Shown: positions 1-8,806, counted from the first letter of the stretch. The stretch is 64,000 bases of DNA from Nitrosomonas sp. (GCA_016710135.1 JADJLM010000004.1:248001-312000), one strand, 5' to 3'. Notes: generated from the sequence alone by a model not told the origin. Numbers and translations: made by a program.

Positions 1-9
1 AGAGGGTAG

Positions 10-1302
10 TCAATTACTCATTTTCTCACTCACTGTTTTTTGGACAATGGGGTAAATACGGACGATCTTAACCGCTTGATCTTTGGTTTGAATAATTTCC
101 ATCGGATAACCCGCAACGTTCAATCCGATTCCTGCTTCCGGTATATCTTGAAAATACTCCAAAATTAAACCATTTAAAGTCTTCGGTCCATCTAAAGGCA
201 GTTGGTATCCTAGTTTACGATTGAGATCACGCAATAACACGCTACCTTCGGCGATTATACTCCCATCTGCTTCCTGGATAAATCCGCTCGTTTGTGTTGG
301 GGCGTGCGTTGTAAACTCACCAATAATTTCTTCAATGATATCTTCCATTGTGATAAGGCCTAGCCATTCGCCATACTCATCAACTACAAAACCAATCCTT
401 TTACGGTTTTCCTGAAACAGTTGTAACTGCGAGAACAAAGGGGTTCCAGAAGGAATAAAGTAAGGCTCTTGCAGCACCCGTTCAAGCATGCTCGCTGTAA
501 TTCTTTCCCCTTTCAGTTGATTAAAAATTTTGCGAACGTGAATAAAACCGATTACGTTATCTAATCGGTCCCGATAAACTGGGAGCCGTGTATGATGGCA
601 CGTCATGATTTGCTCATGAAGAACCTCATCGTCTGCATCTAAATCAATTGCTTCAATTTGTTTACGCGGAACAATAACATCATCAACGGTAACAGTTTCA
701 AGATCGACCAAGTTGATAAGAATATTTTGATGCTTCGTTTGAATAAAATGACCTGCCTCCAAGACAAGCATTTTCAGCTCTTCTGGGCTAATTTTATGTG
801 CTGTATTTTCATTGGGATGTAATCGAAATAAGCTTAAAATGCCTTGTACAAACAAATTGACAAACCATACTGCAGGGTAAAATATTTTGAGTAACGGTGT
901 CAGGATATAGCTCGCCGCAAGCGCTATCCGCTCTGGATAAGTGGCGGCAATTACCTTAGGTGTAATTTCGCTGAACACCAGAATTGCAAACGTTACTACG
1001 CAAGCACCAATCAATAAAGCTAGATCGCTATGAGCAAACAACATCGAAACAATCACTGCAACCAAGGTGGCTGCCGCAGTATTCAATAGATTATTTCCTA
1101 AAAGGATAACGCCTAATAAGCGATCAGTATTCCCGAGTAGCTTAGTAGCAAGCAGTGCGCCGCGGTGACCTTGTTTCGCAAGATGCTTCAAACGATAACG
1201 ATTGATTGCCATCATACTCGTTTCAGAAAGCGAAAAGAAACCAGACAGGATCAACAAAACAACCAGCAGCGAAAGCAATAACGGTAAAGGAAGCTCTTCC
1301 AA
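10..1302 (-). CDS. HlyC/CorC (CNNM) family membrane protein with CBS pair
   Basis: A 430-residue inner-membrane protein of the CNNM/CorB family, linked in other bacteria to divalent-cation (Mg/Co) efflux or homeostasis. Residues ~1-180 form the DUF21/CNNM membrane domain: a hydrophobic first helix followed by SGFFSLSETSMMAINRYRLK, the family's N-terminal signature, then three further hydrophobic segments. Residues ~200-330 hold two CBS motifs (LPVYRDRLDNVIGFIHVRKI and IGFVVDEYGEWLGLITMEDI). The last ~90 residues are the CorC_HlyC regulatory domain. Length is normal and the frame is intact. It stands alone, 98 bp from the DUF3460 gene on the same strand. The transported ion cannot be read from sequence. 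Confidence 0.9.
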   Translation of the reverse strand: MEELPLPLLLSLLVVLLILSGFFSLSETSMMAINRYRLKHLAKQGHRGALLATKLLGNTDRLLGVILLGNNLLNTAAATLVAVIVSMLFAHSDLALLIGACVVTFAILVFSEITPKVIAATYPERIALAASYILTPLLKIFYPAVWFVNLFVQGILSLFRLHPNENTAHKISPEELKMLVLEAGHFIQTKHQNILINLVDLETVTVDDVIVPRKQIEAIDLDADDEVLHEQIMTCHHTRLPVYRDRLDNVIGFIHVRKIFNQLKGERITASMLERVLQEPYFIPSGTPLFSQLQLFQENRKRIGFVVDEYGEWLGLITMEDIIEEIIGEFTTHAPTQTSGFIQEADGSIIAEGSVLLRDLNRKLGYQLPLDGPKTLNGLILEYFQDIPEAGIGLNVAGYPMEIIQTKDQAVKIVRIYPIVQKTVSEKMSN

Positions 1303-1400
1303 AGAATGCTACCTCTTCTAATTTTGTGGCTGATGCACTATAAATTCAGCAAGGAAAAAACCTAATCACTCACTGACAATGAAATAAACGATGCGGCAAA

Positions 1401-1610
1401 TTACTTTTGCAGCCAATCAAAATAAACATAGCTGGTTTGCGGTACTTCGGCTTCTCTAAAATGTTTCTGTGTCCCAAGATCAACTTTTTTATCCCACCAA
1501 AGCGCTCTCGCCTCTTTTTGCTGCTCTATGAGATGAGGCCTTTGTTTAAAAAGCTCTCGCATAAACTTAGTATGCTCTGATTCATATATATCGATGACTA
1601 TCTTACCCAT
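1401..1610 (-). CDS. DUF3460 family small protein
   Basis: A 69-residue soluble protein with the DUF3460 pattern: YESEHTKFMRELFKQRPHL, then ARALWWDK near residue 37 and a C-terminal YVYFDWLQ. The family is restricted essentially to Betaproteobacteria and has no established function. It has no signal peptide or membrane segment. An AGGAAAGATAAATGGG context gives a usable ribosome site at the chosen ATG. It is separated from mnmG by a ~330-bp divergent region that contains parS. The family call is from memory of its conserved ALWWDK core. Confidence 0.8.
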   Translation of the reverse strand: MGKIVIDIYESEHTKFMRELFKQRPHLIEQQKEARALWWDKKVDLGTQKHFREAEVPQTSYVYFDWLQK

Positions 1611-1833
1611 TTATCTTTCCTTATTGTTCTATGCGGTTAACACTTATCATAATGACAATGAAACGAATGATGCCGCTTAAGTTTAGCTTGCAAAGATAGT
1701 TCATGATAGCATATCTTCAGCAAGTTAACGTATCATCCAAAAGCTCTTAAAGACAATAGTTTATTTTTTTTCATACAGTTAAATTATATTGTGACTGATC
1801 TTTTTGACAAGGAAATTAAAACTGTAGGCAAAA

Positions 1834-1849
1834 GGTTTCACGTGAAACC
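1834..1849. promoter_or_regulatory. parS: parS centromere site (ParB-binding)
   Basis: GGTTTCACGTGAAACC is a perfect 16-bp palindrome that differs from the universal chromosomal parS (TGTTTCACGTGAAACA) only at the two outermost base pairs. It lies ~107 bp upstream of mnmG and 3.5 kb from parB, which matches the usual origin-proximal position. The palindrome extends imperfectly on both sides into GGCAAAA and TTTTTTGCC (1827-1858), so the same DNA could also form a terminator-like hairpin. The ~330 bp between DUF3460 and mnmG holds this site and otherwise only AT-rich sequence with no gene that I can see. Confidence 0.93.
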
Positions 1850-1955
1850 TTTTTTGCCACCGCAATATAAAATACACATGCGACGGGTAAAAATAATTTA
1901 AAATCTCAGCTTATCCTTAAATTTCACAAAAACTCCTAAATATTTGTGCAATCCA

Positions 1956-3875
1956 ATGTTTTTTTCAGAAAAATTTGACATCATTGTAGTGGGAGGTGGT
2001 CATGCCGGAACCGAGGCGGCCTTGGCTACCGCACGCACGGGAAGAAAAACGTTGCTATTAACTCACAATCTCGATACGTTAGGGCAAATGTCATGCAATC
2101 CTTCAATTGGTGGAATTGGCAAAGGCCACCTCGTTAAAGAAATCGATGCGCTCGGTGGCGCCATGGCAGAAGCTGCGGATGAAGCAGGCAATCAGTTTCG
2201 TATCCTTAACTCGAGTAAAGGACTAGCTGTGCGCGCAACGCGCGCGCAAGCCGATCGCGTTTTATACCGTCAAGCCATTCGCAGTCGATTAGAAAATCAA
2301 CCCAATCTTTGGCTAATACAGCAGTCAGTTGATGATTTTATTTTGGAGGGTGACAAAATTGCTGGCGTAGTCACTCAACTTGGCATTCGATATTCCACCC
2401 GTGCAGTTATACTAACTGCAGGAACGTTCCTAGCTGGGTTGGCTCATATTGGAAGTGCTAATTTTCAAGCCGGGAGGGCGGGAGATCCTCCCTCGATCAG
2501 TTTGGCACATCGCTTACGCGAATTAGATTTGCCCATTGGGAGATTAAAAACAGGAACCCCTCCGCGAATTGATGGCCGTAGTATCAACTACGCATTACTG
2601 CAAGAGCAACCAGGCGATTACCCAACACCTATTTTTTCGTTTATCGGTAATACAAATCAGCGCCCCAGACAAATATCATGCTGGATTACCCGTACTAATG
2701 ATCATACGCATGAAGTTATCCGCAATGGGCTTGATCGCTCCCCATTATTTACGGGTAAAATCGAAGGGGTCGGGCCACGCTATTGCCCCTCAATCGAAGA
2801 TAAAGTAGTTCGGTTTTCTGAAAGAAATTCCCACAATATTTTTCTCGAACCAGAAGGATTGAGCACACATGAAATCTATCCGAATGGGATTTCAACAAGC
2901 TTACCTTATGATGTACAAGTTGAGCTTGTACGATCAATCAGCGGATTGGAGCATGCGCATATCACTCGTCCTGGCTACGCGATTGAATATGATTATTTCG
3001 ATCCTCGTGCACTCAAAAGCTCCTTAGAAACAAAGGCGATTGAAGGATTATTTTTCGCGGGTCAAATTAATGGAACAACCGGTTATGAGGAAGCCGCCGC
3101 ACAAGGGTTACTGGCCGGACTCAATGCAAGCCTAAAAGTCCAAGGGCTCGAGCCTTGGTGCCCGCTTCGCAATGAGGCCTATTTAGGCGTACTGGTTGAT
3201 GATTTAATTACACGTGGCGTAACTGAGCCCTATCGAATGTTTACCAGTCGTGCCGAGTATCGTTTGCAGCTTCGCGAAGATAATGCCGACATAAGATTGA
3301 CTGAAATTGGTCATCGGTTAGGTTTGGTCAGTGAAGCACGTTGGGAGGTTTTTTCTCGTAAACAAGCGGCTATCGAAGCTGAGCAGCAGCGGTTACGTAG
3401 TTATTGGGTTCGCCCCGGTATGGCATCTGAAGAACGGCAAGCCGAAATACTAGGAAATAGCCTTGAAAAAGAATATACGCTCTATGACCTCTTGCGCAGA
3501 CCTAATGTTGTGTATGATGATCTCATGACACTGTTTCAGATTGAGGGTAAAGTGAGCGATCCCAGCGTTGCTGAGCAAGTAGAAATAAGCGCAAAATACG
3601 AAGGTTATATCGAGCGACAGAAACAGGAGGTTGCTCGTCATCATCATTATGAAACGACACGCCTACCAATAGGAATCGACTATCACCAGGTAAGTGGGTT
3701 ATCCAACGAAGTTCGGCAAAAACTCAGTTTGCACAAACCTGAAACAATCGGACAAGCTGCCCGCATTTCAGGAATTACACCGGCAGCAATTTCATTGTTG
3801 CTCGTGCACTTAAAGCGTGGCTTTGCATTATCTAACACCAACCAAGACTATGAATCTGGAAAAACAACTGCTTGA
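1956..3875 (+). CDS. mnmG: tRNA U34 carboxymethylaminomethyl synthesis enzyme MnmG
   Basis: FAD-dependent partner of MnmE (this window, 37418-38772) that installs cmnm5 on the wobble uridine of several tRNAs. The N-terminal Rossmann motif DIIVVGGGHAGTEAA, the QMSCNPSIGGIGKGHL block, GRLKTGTPPRIDGRS and the C-terminal AARISGITPAAISLLLVHLK helix are all present. Length (~639 aa) is normal and the frame is intact. I chose ATG 1956 (MFFSEKFDII) because it matches the family start; an upstream TTG at 1944 is also in frame. Its end overlaps rsmG by 26 bp, so it is the first gene of the mnmG-rsmG-parA-parB run. Confidence 0.97.
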   Translation: MFFSEKFDIIVVGGGHAGTEAALATARTGRKTLLLTHNLDTLGQMSCNPSIGGIGKGHLVKEIDALGGAMAEAADEAGNQFRILNSSKGLAVRATRAQADRVLYRQAIRSRLENQPNLWLIQQSVDDFILEGDKIAGVVTQLGIRYSTRAVILTAGTFLAGLAHIGSANFQAGRAGDPPSISLAHRLRELDLPIGRLKTGTPPRIDGRSINYALLQEQPGDYPTPIFSFIGNTNQRPRQISCWITRTNDHTHEVIRNGLDRSPLFTGKIEGVGPRYCPSIEDKVVRFSERNSHNIFLEPEGLSTHEIYPNGISTSLPYDVQVELVRSISGLEHAHITRPGYAIEYDYFDPRALKSSLETKAIEGLFFAGQINGTTGYEEAAAQGLLAGLNASLKVQGLEPWCPLRNEAYLGVLVDDLITRGVTEPYRMFTSRAEYRLQLREDNADIRLTEIGHRLGLVSEARWEVFSRKQAAIEAEQQRLRSYWVRPGMASEERQAEILGNSLEKEYTLYDLLRRPNVVYDDLMTLFQIEGKVSDPSVAEQVEISAKYEGYIERQKQEVARHHHYETTRLPIGIDYHQVSGLSNEVRQKLSLHKPETIGQAARISGITPAAISLLLVHLKRGFALSNTNQDYESGKTTA

Positions 3876-4497
3876 AGGCCTTGAGGCCATTAACTGCGGT
3901 ACATCTGATCGGAAAGCGTTAAGTCATCGCTTACTACAATACACCGCTTTAATTGAGAAATGGAGCCAAGTACATAATATAACAGCTGTGCGTAAGCCTG
4001 AAGAAATGATTAATAAACATTTACTAGATAGCTTAGTACTGCTGCCGCATATTATTGGGCAATATGTGGCCGATGTAGGCAGCGGCGCAGGATTACCCGG
4101 AATCCCCCTCGCCATTGCCAATCCAGATCTCCGCGTTACGGTTATCGAAAGTAATCAAAAAAAAATTGCTTTTCTAGATCAAGCGAGGCTTGAGCTCGCA
4201 TTAAATAATGTAAAAGTGATTCCGATCCGTGTCGAGAAATATTTCCCGACACAACGATATGATACAGTGGTATCTCGTGCTTTTTCTGATCTTGCCACTT
4301 TTGTCAAATCCGCACAGCATTTATGCGTTGAAGATGGTAAAAGTCGGTTAGTCGCGATGAAAGGTCGATTTCCAGATGCCGAGTTGATGCAACTGCCGGA
4401 AACTTGTATCGTAGAACGCGTGATTCGTGTCAATGTGCCTGGCTTAAGGGCTGCACGCCACCTCATTATAATCAAACCTGAGCAGCTTACCCATTAA
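3850..4497 (+). CDS. rsmG: 16S rRNA (guanine527-N7)-methyltransferase RsmG
   Basis: SAM-dependent methyltransferase (GidB family) that forms m7G527 in 16S rRNA. The glycine-rich SAM loop VADVGSGAGLPGIPLAI lies at ~residues 65-82, followed by VIESNQKKIAFL (acidic ribose-binding residue) and VVSRAFSDLATF. The start is ATG 3850 (MNLEKQLLEG), inside the end of mnmG. The in-frame ATG at 3817 would add 11 residues unlike the family. About 215 aa, intact. Translational coupling with mnmG is likely from the overlap. It is followed 18 bp later by parA. Confidence 0.96.
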   Translation: MNLEKQLLEGLEAINCGTSDRKALSHRLLQYTALIEKWSQVHNITAVRKPEEMINKHLLDSLVLLPHIIGQYVADVGSGAGLPGIPLAIANPDLRVTVIESNQKKIAFLDQARLELALNNVKVIPIRVEKYFPTQRYDTVVSRAFSDLATFVKSAQHLCVEDGKSRLVAMKGRFPDAELMQLPETCIVERVIRVNVPGLRAARHLIIIKPEQLTH

Positions 4498-4515
4498 CCC
4501 TGAAGGAGTTATCAA

Positions 4516-5280
4516 GTGGTAAAAATACTTGCGATCGCTAATCAAAAAGGTGGGGTAGGAAAAACTACAACAAGCATTAATCTCGCAGCCAGCTTAGTCA
4601 ATGCAGGCAAGCGTATTTTACTGATTGATCTGGACCCTCAAGGGAATACAACCATGGGGAGCGGTATCGACAAGCGATTCTTGCAGCATACCATTTATCA
4701 TGTATTGCTAGGCGAACAGACGATTGCCAACGTTCGTATCAGCGAAACAAAAGGTCGCTACCATTTGATTCCAGCGAATCAGGATTTAGCAGGCGCTGAA
4801 ATTGAAATGGTCGGACTTGAGCATCGAGAAACCCGATTAAAAAACGCATTACAAGAGATAATAACGGACTATGATCTAGTTCTGATGGATTGCCCCCCTG
4901 CACTTAACTTATTGACGCTAAATGGCCTTTGTGCTGCACACGCCGTTATGATACCGATGCAGTGCGAGTACTTTGCACTCGAAGGGCTTAGTGATTTAGT
5001 CAATACTATTAAACGTGTACGTTCCAGCTTTAATCCAACGCTTAAAATTGAAGGCTTATTGCGCACGATGTTTGATCCCCGCAATATTCTAGCTAAACAA
5101 GTTTCAGACCAATTACAGCAACATTTTGGAAAGAAAGTATATCAAACGGTCATTCCACGTAATATTCGCTTGGCGGAAGCACCTGGATTTGGCCTACCCG
5201 TACTCTTGCATGATAAACATTCTAAAGGCGCGCAAGCCTATCTAGATTTGGCGAAAGAAGTTTTAAATGCAGCGGCCTAA
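4516..5280 (+). CDS. parA: Chromosome partitioning ATPase ParA (Soj)
   Basis: Deviant-Walker ParA/MinD ATPase that drives origin segregation with ParB and parS. The P-loop KGGVGKTTTSINLAA is at residues 11-25, LIDLDPQGNTT gives Walker A', and LVLMDCPPALNLLTLNGL gives Walker B. The family C-terminal motif IPRNIRLAEAPGFGLPV is present. The start is GTG 4516, supported by the ribosome site GAAGGAG 9-15 bases upstream. 254 aa, intact. It sits between rsmG and parB as in most proteobacterial par loci. Confidence 0.97.
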   Translation: MVKILAIANQKGGVGKTTTSINLAASLVNAGKRILLIDLDPQGNTTMGSGIDKRFLQHTIYHVLLGEQTIANVRISETKGRYHLIPANQDLAGAEIEMVGLEHRETRLKNALQEIITDYDLVLMDCPPALNLLTLNGLCAAHAVMIPMQCEYFALEGLSDLVNTIKRVRSSFNPTLKIEGLLRTMFDPRNILAKQVSDQLQQHFGKKVYQTVIPRNIRLAEAPGFGLPVLLHDKHSKGAQAYLDLAKEVLNAAA

Positions 5281-5322
5281 TCATTTCTCTCAAGGCAAAA
5301 TAAATTCTAAGGGCTTAATTTA

Positions 5323-6159
5323 ATGAAACTAAAAGGTTTAGGCAGAGGACTTGATGCATTATTAACCGGTAGTTCGATCAATCAAGCTTTAGCTGAATCC
5401 CTGCAAAACCTTGAAATTACACAGCTTCAACCAGGAAAATATCAGCCCCGCACTAATATGGATCAGTCATCGTTGATGGAATTATCTAAATCCATTAAAG
5501 CGCAAGGTATTATGCAGCCGATCCTCGTACGTCCTATCGATGCGGAACGCTATGAAATTATTGCGGGAGAAAGGCGCTGGCGCGCAGCACAATTAGCTGG
5601 CTTGACACAAGTCCCAGCAATCATCCGTGAAGTTGCTGATGAGTCAGCGCTTGCGATGTCTCTCATCGAAAATATTCAGCGCGAGAATCTTAACCCGCTC
5701 GAAACCGCAATGGGTATCGATCGCCTCATTCGTGAGTTTGGTATGACGCATCAAACCGCAGGAGATGCGCTTGGTAGTTCGAGAAGCGCGATTACCAACT
5801 TATTGCGTCTATTGAATCTTGCGTCACCCGTTCAGGACCTGATGATGCAAGGAAAAATCGATATGGGGCATGGTCGTGCCTTACTTGCCCTTAATGCTGT
5901 TAAGCAAGTTGAAATTGCGCATCTCATTGCGCATAAACAACTTTCAGTCAGAGAAACCGAAAAATTAATCAAACGCATTGAACAAGTGCCTTTGAAAAAA
6001 CCAATCGTTCAAAATCGTGACCTATTACGCTTACAAGAAGACATTTCTACTAAATTAGGCGCCACTGTCACGATTAAGCAGGGTAAACATGGCACGGGCA
6101 ATTTGGTCATCCACTATACCAGTCTTGAACAACTCGATGGTATTCTCGCCAAATTTTAG
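5323..6159 (+). CDS. parB: ParB/Spo0J partition protein
   Basis: Centromere-binding CTP switch protein, 278 aa. It begins with the typical MKLKGLGRGLDALL. It then has the CTPase motifs QPGKYQPRT, GIMQPILVRP and EIIAGERRWRAAQLAG, followed by ENIQRENLNPLETA and a helix-turn-helix region (TAGDALGSSRSAITNLLRLLNL) that reads parS. The C-terminal dimerisation domain ends in LVIHYTSLEQLDGILAKF. Frame intact. Its likely target is the parS at 1834. In many betaproteobacteria the next gene is atpI/atpB; here it is an ADP-ribosylglycohydrolase homologue. Confidence 0.97.
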   Translation: MKLKGLGRGLDALLTGSSINQALAESLQNLEITQLQPGKYQPRTNMDQSSLMELSKSIKAQGIMQPILVRPIDAERYEIIAGERRWRAAQLAGLTQVPAIIREVADESALAMSLIENIQRENLNPLETAMGIDRLIREFGMTHQTAGDALGSSRSAITNLLRLLNLASPVQDLMMQGKIDMGHGRALLALNAVKQVEIAHLIAHKQLSVRETEKLIKRIEQVPLKKPIVQNRDLLRLQEDISTKLGATVTIKQGKHGTGNLVIHYTSLEQLDGILAKF

Positions 6160-6207
6160 TCAAAACAATATACACGCTTTTCTAATTCATTCATTTGGAG
6201 TCAGCAT

Positions 6208-7182
6208 TTGGATACATATGTTTTAGCAAATCCCAAACTTGCCAGTATTTTAGGTGGATTAGTTGCTGATGCTGCTTCATTAGGTCTTCATTGGCTATAT
6301 GATCCAAATCGGATCGCGGAAATTGAAAATAAATCTGATATTGTCTTTCGTCAACCGAATGAAAATGATTATGCTAATGTAAGCGGTTTTTTTGCACATG
6401 GTAACAAGCTGTCAGGTGATTCTTCGGGCTATGGAGAAGTATGTTTACTCATGCTCAAGCACCTAGCCAAACACGGGCAATTTAATCATATGGTTTATCA
6501 ACTCGAGTATCGCGCTTTTTTTGGGCCAGGAGGAGAATACACGGGCTATGTCGATTCTCCAACACGTCAAACCATACGCACCTTGCTTCCACTGAATGCT
6601 AAGAGTTTTCCAGCCACTTCTGGAGCGGATGATGACCAAATGCCATCCTTAGCAACAGTGCCAATTATAGTTGCAACACACCAAGGAACAATTGATTCGC
6701 TCATGAAGCAAGTGGAAGAAGTGGTGCGCATCACAAATCACAACGATCTTGCTGTCTCAGCAGCGAAATGTGCTGCTGCCTTGCTCCATGGTATTTTAAT
6801 GGGTAAATCTATGAGTCAAGCTGCAACAGATGCACTTCCCTTAGCTGAAGACAACTTGCGATTATTACTCGAGCAAGCACTCATTTTGGAGACATTGGAT
6901 AGTATTGCAGCAGCTAATCGTTTTGGTAGCGCCTGCCACGTATCAGAAGGTCTTCCCATCGTTTTTCATATTGCAAAATGCGCCGATGATTACACCTCAG
7001 CCATTAAAGCCAATATTCGTGCGGGAGGTGATAGCTGTGGTCGATCAATTATTCTAGGCGCTTTAGTAGCTGCTCATCTCGCTGCACATAATCACGCAAA
7101 CACCGGAATTCCTTTACCTTGGCTTGCACGATATAGTAAGCTCATGATGGCAGCGGATGCTTGTCAAGCGATTCCAGTATAG
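6208..7182 (+). CDS. ADP-ribosylglycohydrolase-family (crystallin J1-like) protein
   Basis: A 324-residue cytosolic all-alpha protein of the ADP-ribosylglycohydrolase superfamily. The N-terminus has GGLVADAASLGLHWLYDP and the C-terminal metal-site block is IRAGGDSCGRSIILGALVAA, matching the family GGD motif. The canonical N-terminal TDD-type motif is not obvious; instead SGDSSGYGEVCLLMLK is seen, as in the J1-crystallin-like branch. Reversal of ADP-ribosylation is therefore possible but not proven. The start is TTG 6208, preceded by TTTGGAG at a good distance. It is 48 bp after parB on the same strand and may be co-transcribed. A truncated IS layer begins just downstream. Confidence 0.85.
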   Translation: MDTYVLANPKLASILGGLVADAASLGLHWLYDPNRIAEIENKSDIVFRQPNENDYANVSGFFAHGNKLSGDSSGYGEVCLLMLKHLAKHGQFNHMVYQLEYRAFFGPGGEYTGYVDSPTRQTIRTLLPLNAKSFPATSGADDDQMPSLATVPIIVATHQGTIDSLMKQVEEVVRITNHNDLAVSAAKCAAALLHGILMGKSMSQAATDALPLAEDNLRLLLEQALILETLDSIAAANRFGSACHVSEGLPIVFHIAKCADDYTSAIKANIRAGGDSCGRSIILGALVAAHLAAHNHANTGIPLPWLARYSKLMMAADACQAIPV

Positions 7183-7189
7183 TATTATG

Positions 7190-7290
7190 AGTCAATTTTT
7201 TGGGAGAGTTGAGCTTTTTAGCGATTCTTCCACGAATAAACGTGTAATCAGTTCTCCTAAACCGGTTATTTCCAGTAGAGATTCTCTATG
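7190..7290. mobile_element. Degenerate IS5-type 3' end remnant
   Basis: This stretch aligns by eye with the non-coding 3' tail of the IS5 copy at 8158-8240. Shared blocks include TTGAGC followed by a T-run, AGC-ATTCTTC, TAATCA and TAAACCG--TATTTCC, with small gaps. No transposase coding remains. The 270 bp between the ADP-ribosylglycohydrolase gene and the IS1380 gene therefore consist of old IS material rather than a hidden gene. Confidence 0.45.
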
Positions 7291-7322
7291 TGTCAATCAA
7301 CACCCAAAATTTACCAGGTATC

Positions 7323-7360
7323 AATGATGTGGCTACACTAAACCGGACACATTCCTTAAA
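7323..7360 (+). mobile_element. IS3-family left end, 38-bp fragment
   Basis: These 38 bases match the complement of 55094-55131, the outer end of the second IS3 element, at all but one position. The core is CTACACTAAACCGGACAC. Only the terminal repeat survives; the interior is replaced at 7361 by sequence starting CCTATTTTCC, which I take as the edge of an IS1380-type element. Confidence 0.75.
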
Positions 7361-8100
7361 CCTATTTTCCTCAGTTAGATCTACAAAAAATAGCTCAAAC
7401 GTAGTAGTGTCAAAGGTGCTGGACTAAAGCTAGTAGTCACCCAATGGGTTAAATGGAATTTGAGCAAAGAGAGCTGGTAAAAGCAGTTAATCTCGCTGCA
7501 CATGAGATGAATCAAAGTACAAAGGAATTACGTTTGTCAACGCCTGGCGGACGATTTCATGTACGTTGGGATGAAGGCGGCAGTGCAACGGCAATGGGCC
7601 AATTGGCACTTTTTGCCGAATTTTTGGAGGTTTCTGGTTTATTTTCCCGTTGGGTAGCAGATTGTCCACTGACTTATACCAACCCGAACGCCCCTGCGAT
7701 AGTTGATATACTGGGCACTTGGCTGTTGTCGATTTTGGATGGACAGCGGCGCTATGCTCATATATGCGAATTACGTGGAGATGAAGTGGCGCCACAAATC
7801 CTTGGAATGAGCAAGATTGTCAGCGATGAGAGTTTGCGCCGTGCGTTAGGTGCACTTGCGCCCTGTACGCCGAAACGCTGCGATGAGGTGCAGCGAACAG
7901 CTTGTGCGGTACAGCTATTGAAAAGTACGCTCTGGATGGATAGCGCACTGAATGAAAGTACGCGTGAAGCTTTATGCACGCCGTGGATTCTCGATGTCGA
8001 TACCACAGTCAAACTGTTGTATGGTCATCAGGCAGGTGCCGAGATTGGCTATAATCCGGTGAGGCCAGGACGCCCCAGTCATACTTTACACACATACTGG
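7361..8100 (+). mobile_element. IS1380-type element, 5' part only
   Basis: The element starts with CCT at 7361, directly against the IS3 end, and stops at 8100 where an IS5-type terminal repeat begins. Only about the first half of the transposase is left. The right-hand end of the element is not found in the window. Confidence 0.55.
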
Positions 8101-8142
8101 GAGACTCTTGCAAAATCCAGCAAATTTCCTGTACCAGTGTAA
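7453..8142 (+). pseudogene. IS1380-family transposase, N-terminal half
   Basis: About 216 genuine residues. The core is LLSILDGQRRYAHI, LGMSKIVSDESLRRALGALA, then WILDVDTTVKLLYGHQAGAE (first catalytic Asp in DVDTT) and GYNPVRPGRPSHTLHTYW. This pattern is typical of IS1380-like DDE transposases. The reading frame breaks off family sequence at codon ~216, where IS5-type terminal sequence starts at 8101; the last 13 codons are read from the inserted DNA. Lacking the remaining DDE residues it cannot be active. Confidence 0.8.
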
Positions 8143-8697
8143 TTTTGGATTTATTGGTCAGTTCTTGAGCGTTTTTCAGCTATTCTTCTGTAGTGAGCTG
8201 AAAATAATCACCTTAAACCGACTATTTCCGGTCGTAAGGGCGCAATAACCCCTATATTTGTGTAATCATTTGGCGCTCAACGAAGAGTTTAGGGAGTCTT
8301 TTCAAGTTATACGCTATCGCGAGTAATATGTGCCAGGCATGAGCCTTAGCTAGACCACAGTAACGTAGTATTTTGGCATTGAACCAACGAGCTTGACTGC
8401 CGAAGGTTCGCTCTACCACATAGCGAGCCTTCGTAATGAGGCGATTGCGCTGTAATTGTCTTGGTGACAGTGGATTATTCTTCGTGGCTTTATTCTGAAT
8501 GCCATTTTTAATGCCGCGGGATTTCAAAGCATCGCGATGCTTTTGGTTACTATAGGCTTTGTCATCATGAATGCAAGTTCCCACCTGAATATTTGCCTTA
8601 TCGAGCAGGTCCAGCAGCGGCTTGCTGTCATGGCAATTGGCTGCGGTCGTTTCAACGGCTAACACCAAACTATTATCCCATCATTCTAAAGCCTAAT
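8101..8697 (-). mobile_element. IS5-family element, truncated
   Basis: The right end is intact: GAGACTCTTGCAAAATCC at 8101-8118 looks like an IS5-type terminal repeat. The other end and the N-terminal part of the transposase are missing, because the coding frame is lost upstream of 8668. Inserted into the IS1380 transposase, it deleted or displaced that element's 3' half. Confidence 0.65.
8252..8668 (-). pseudogene. IS5-family transposase, C-terminal part
   Basis: 138 residues covering the C-terminal catalytic region: ETTAANCHDSKPLLDLLD, DDKAYSNQKHRDALKSRGIK (second catalytic Asp), and NRLITKARYVVERTFGSQARWF containing the YVVERTFG motif with the catalytic Glu, then YCGLAKAHAWHILLAIAYNLKRL. 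The start at 8668 is simply the first Met after the break. Stop codons lie just upstream, so the N-terminus is absent and the gene is dead. Confidence 0.85.
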
Positions 8698-8806
8698 GAG
8701 ATCCCTGCATAACTGGCTTTATCGAATATGTGAGCTTTGTAAGCATTTGATTTAATTATGATGGAATGAACAGAAAAGCCCAAAAATACAGTTATGCAGG
8801 GGTCTC
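8698..8806. repeat. 109-bp MITE-like inverted-repeat element
   Basis: Terminal inverted repeats GAGATCCCTGCATAACTG (8698-8715) and CAGTTATGCAGGGGTCTC (8789-8806) match at 17 of 18 positions and enclose 73 bp with no coding potential. The GAGA...TCTC outer bases resemble IS5-type ends. It abuts the truncated IS5 copy. No clear target duplication is visible. It is either a small non-autonomous element or an internally deleted IS. Confidence 0.65.
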
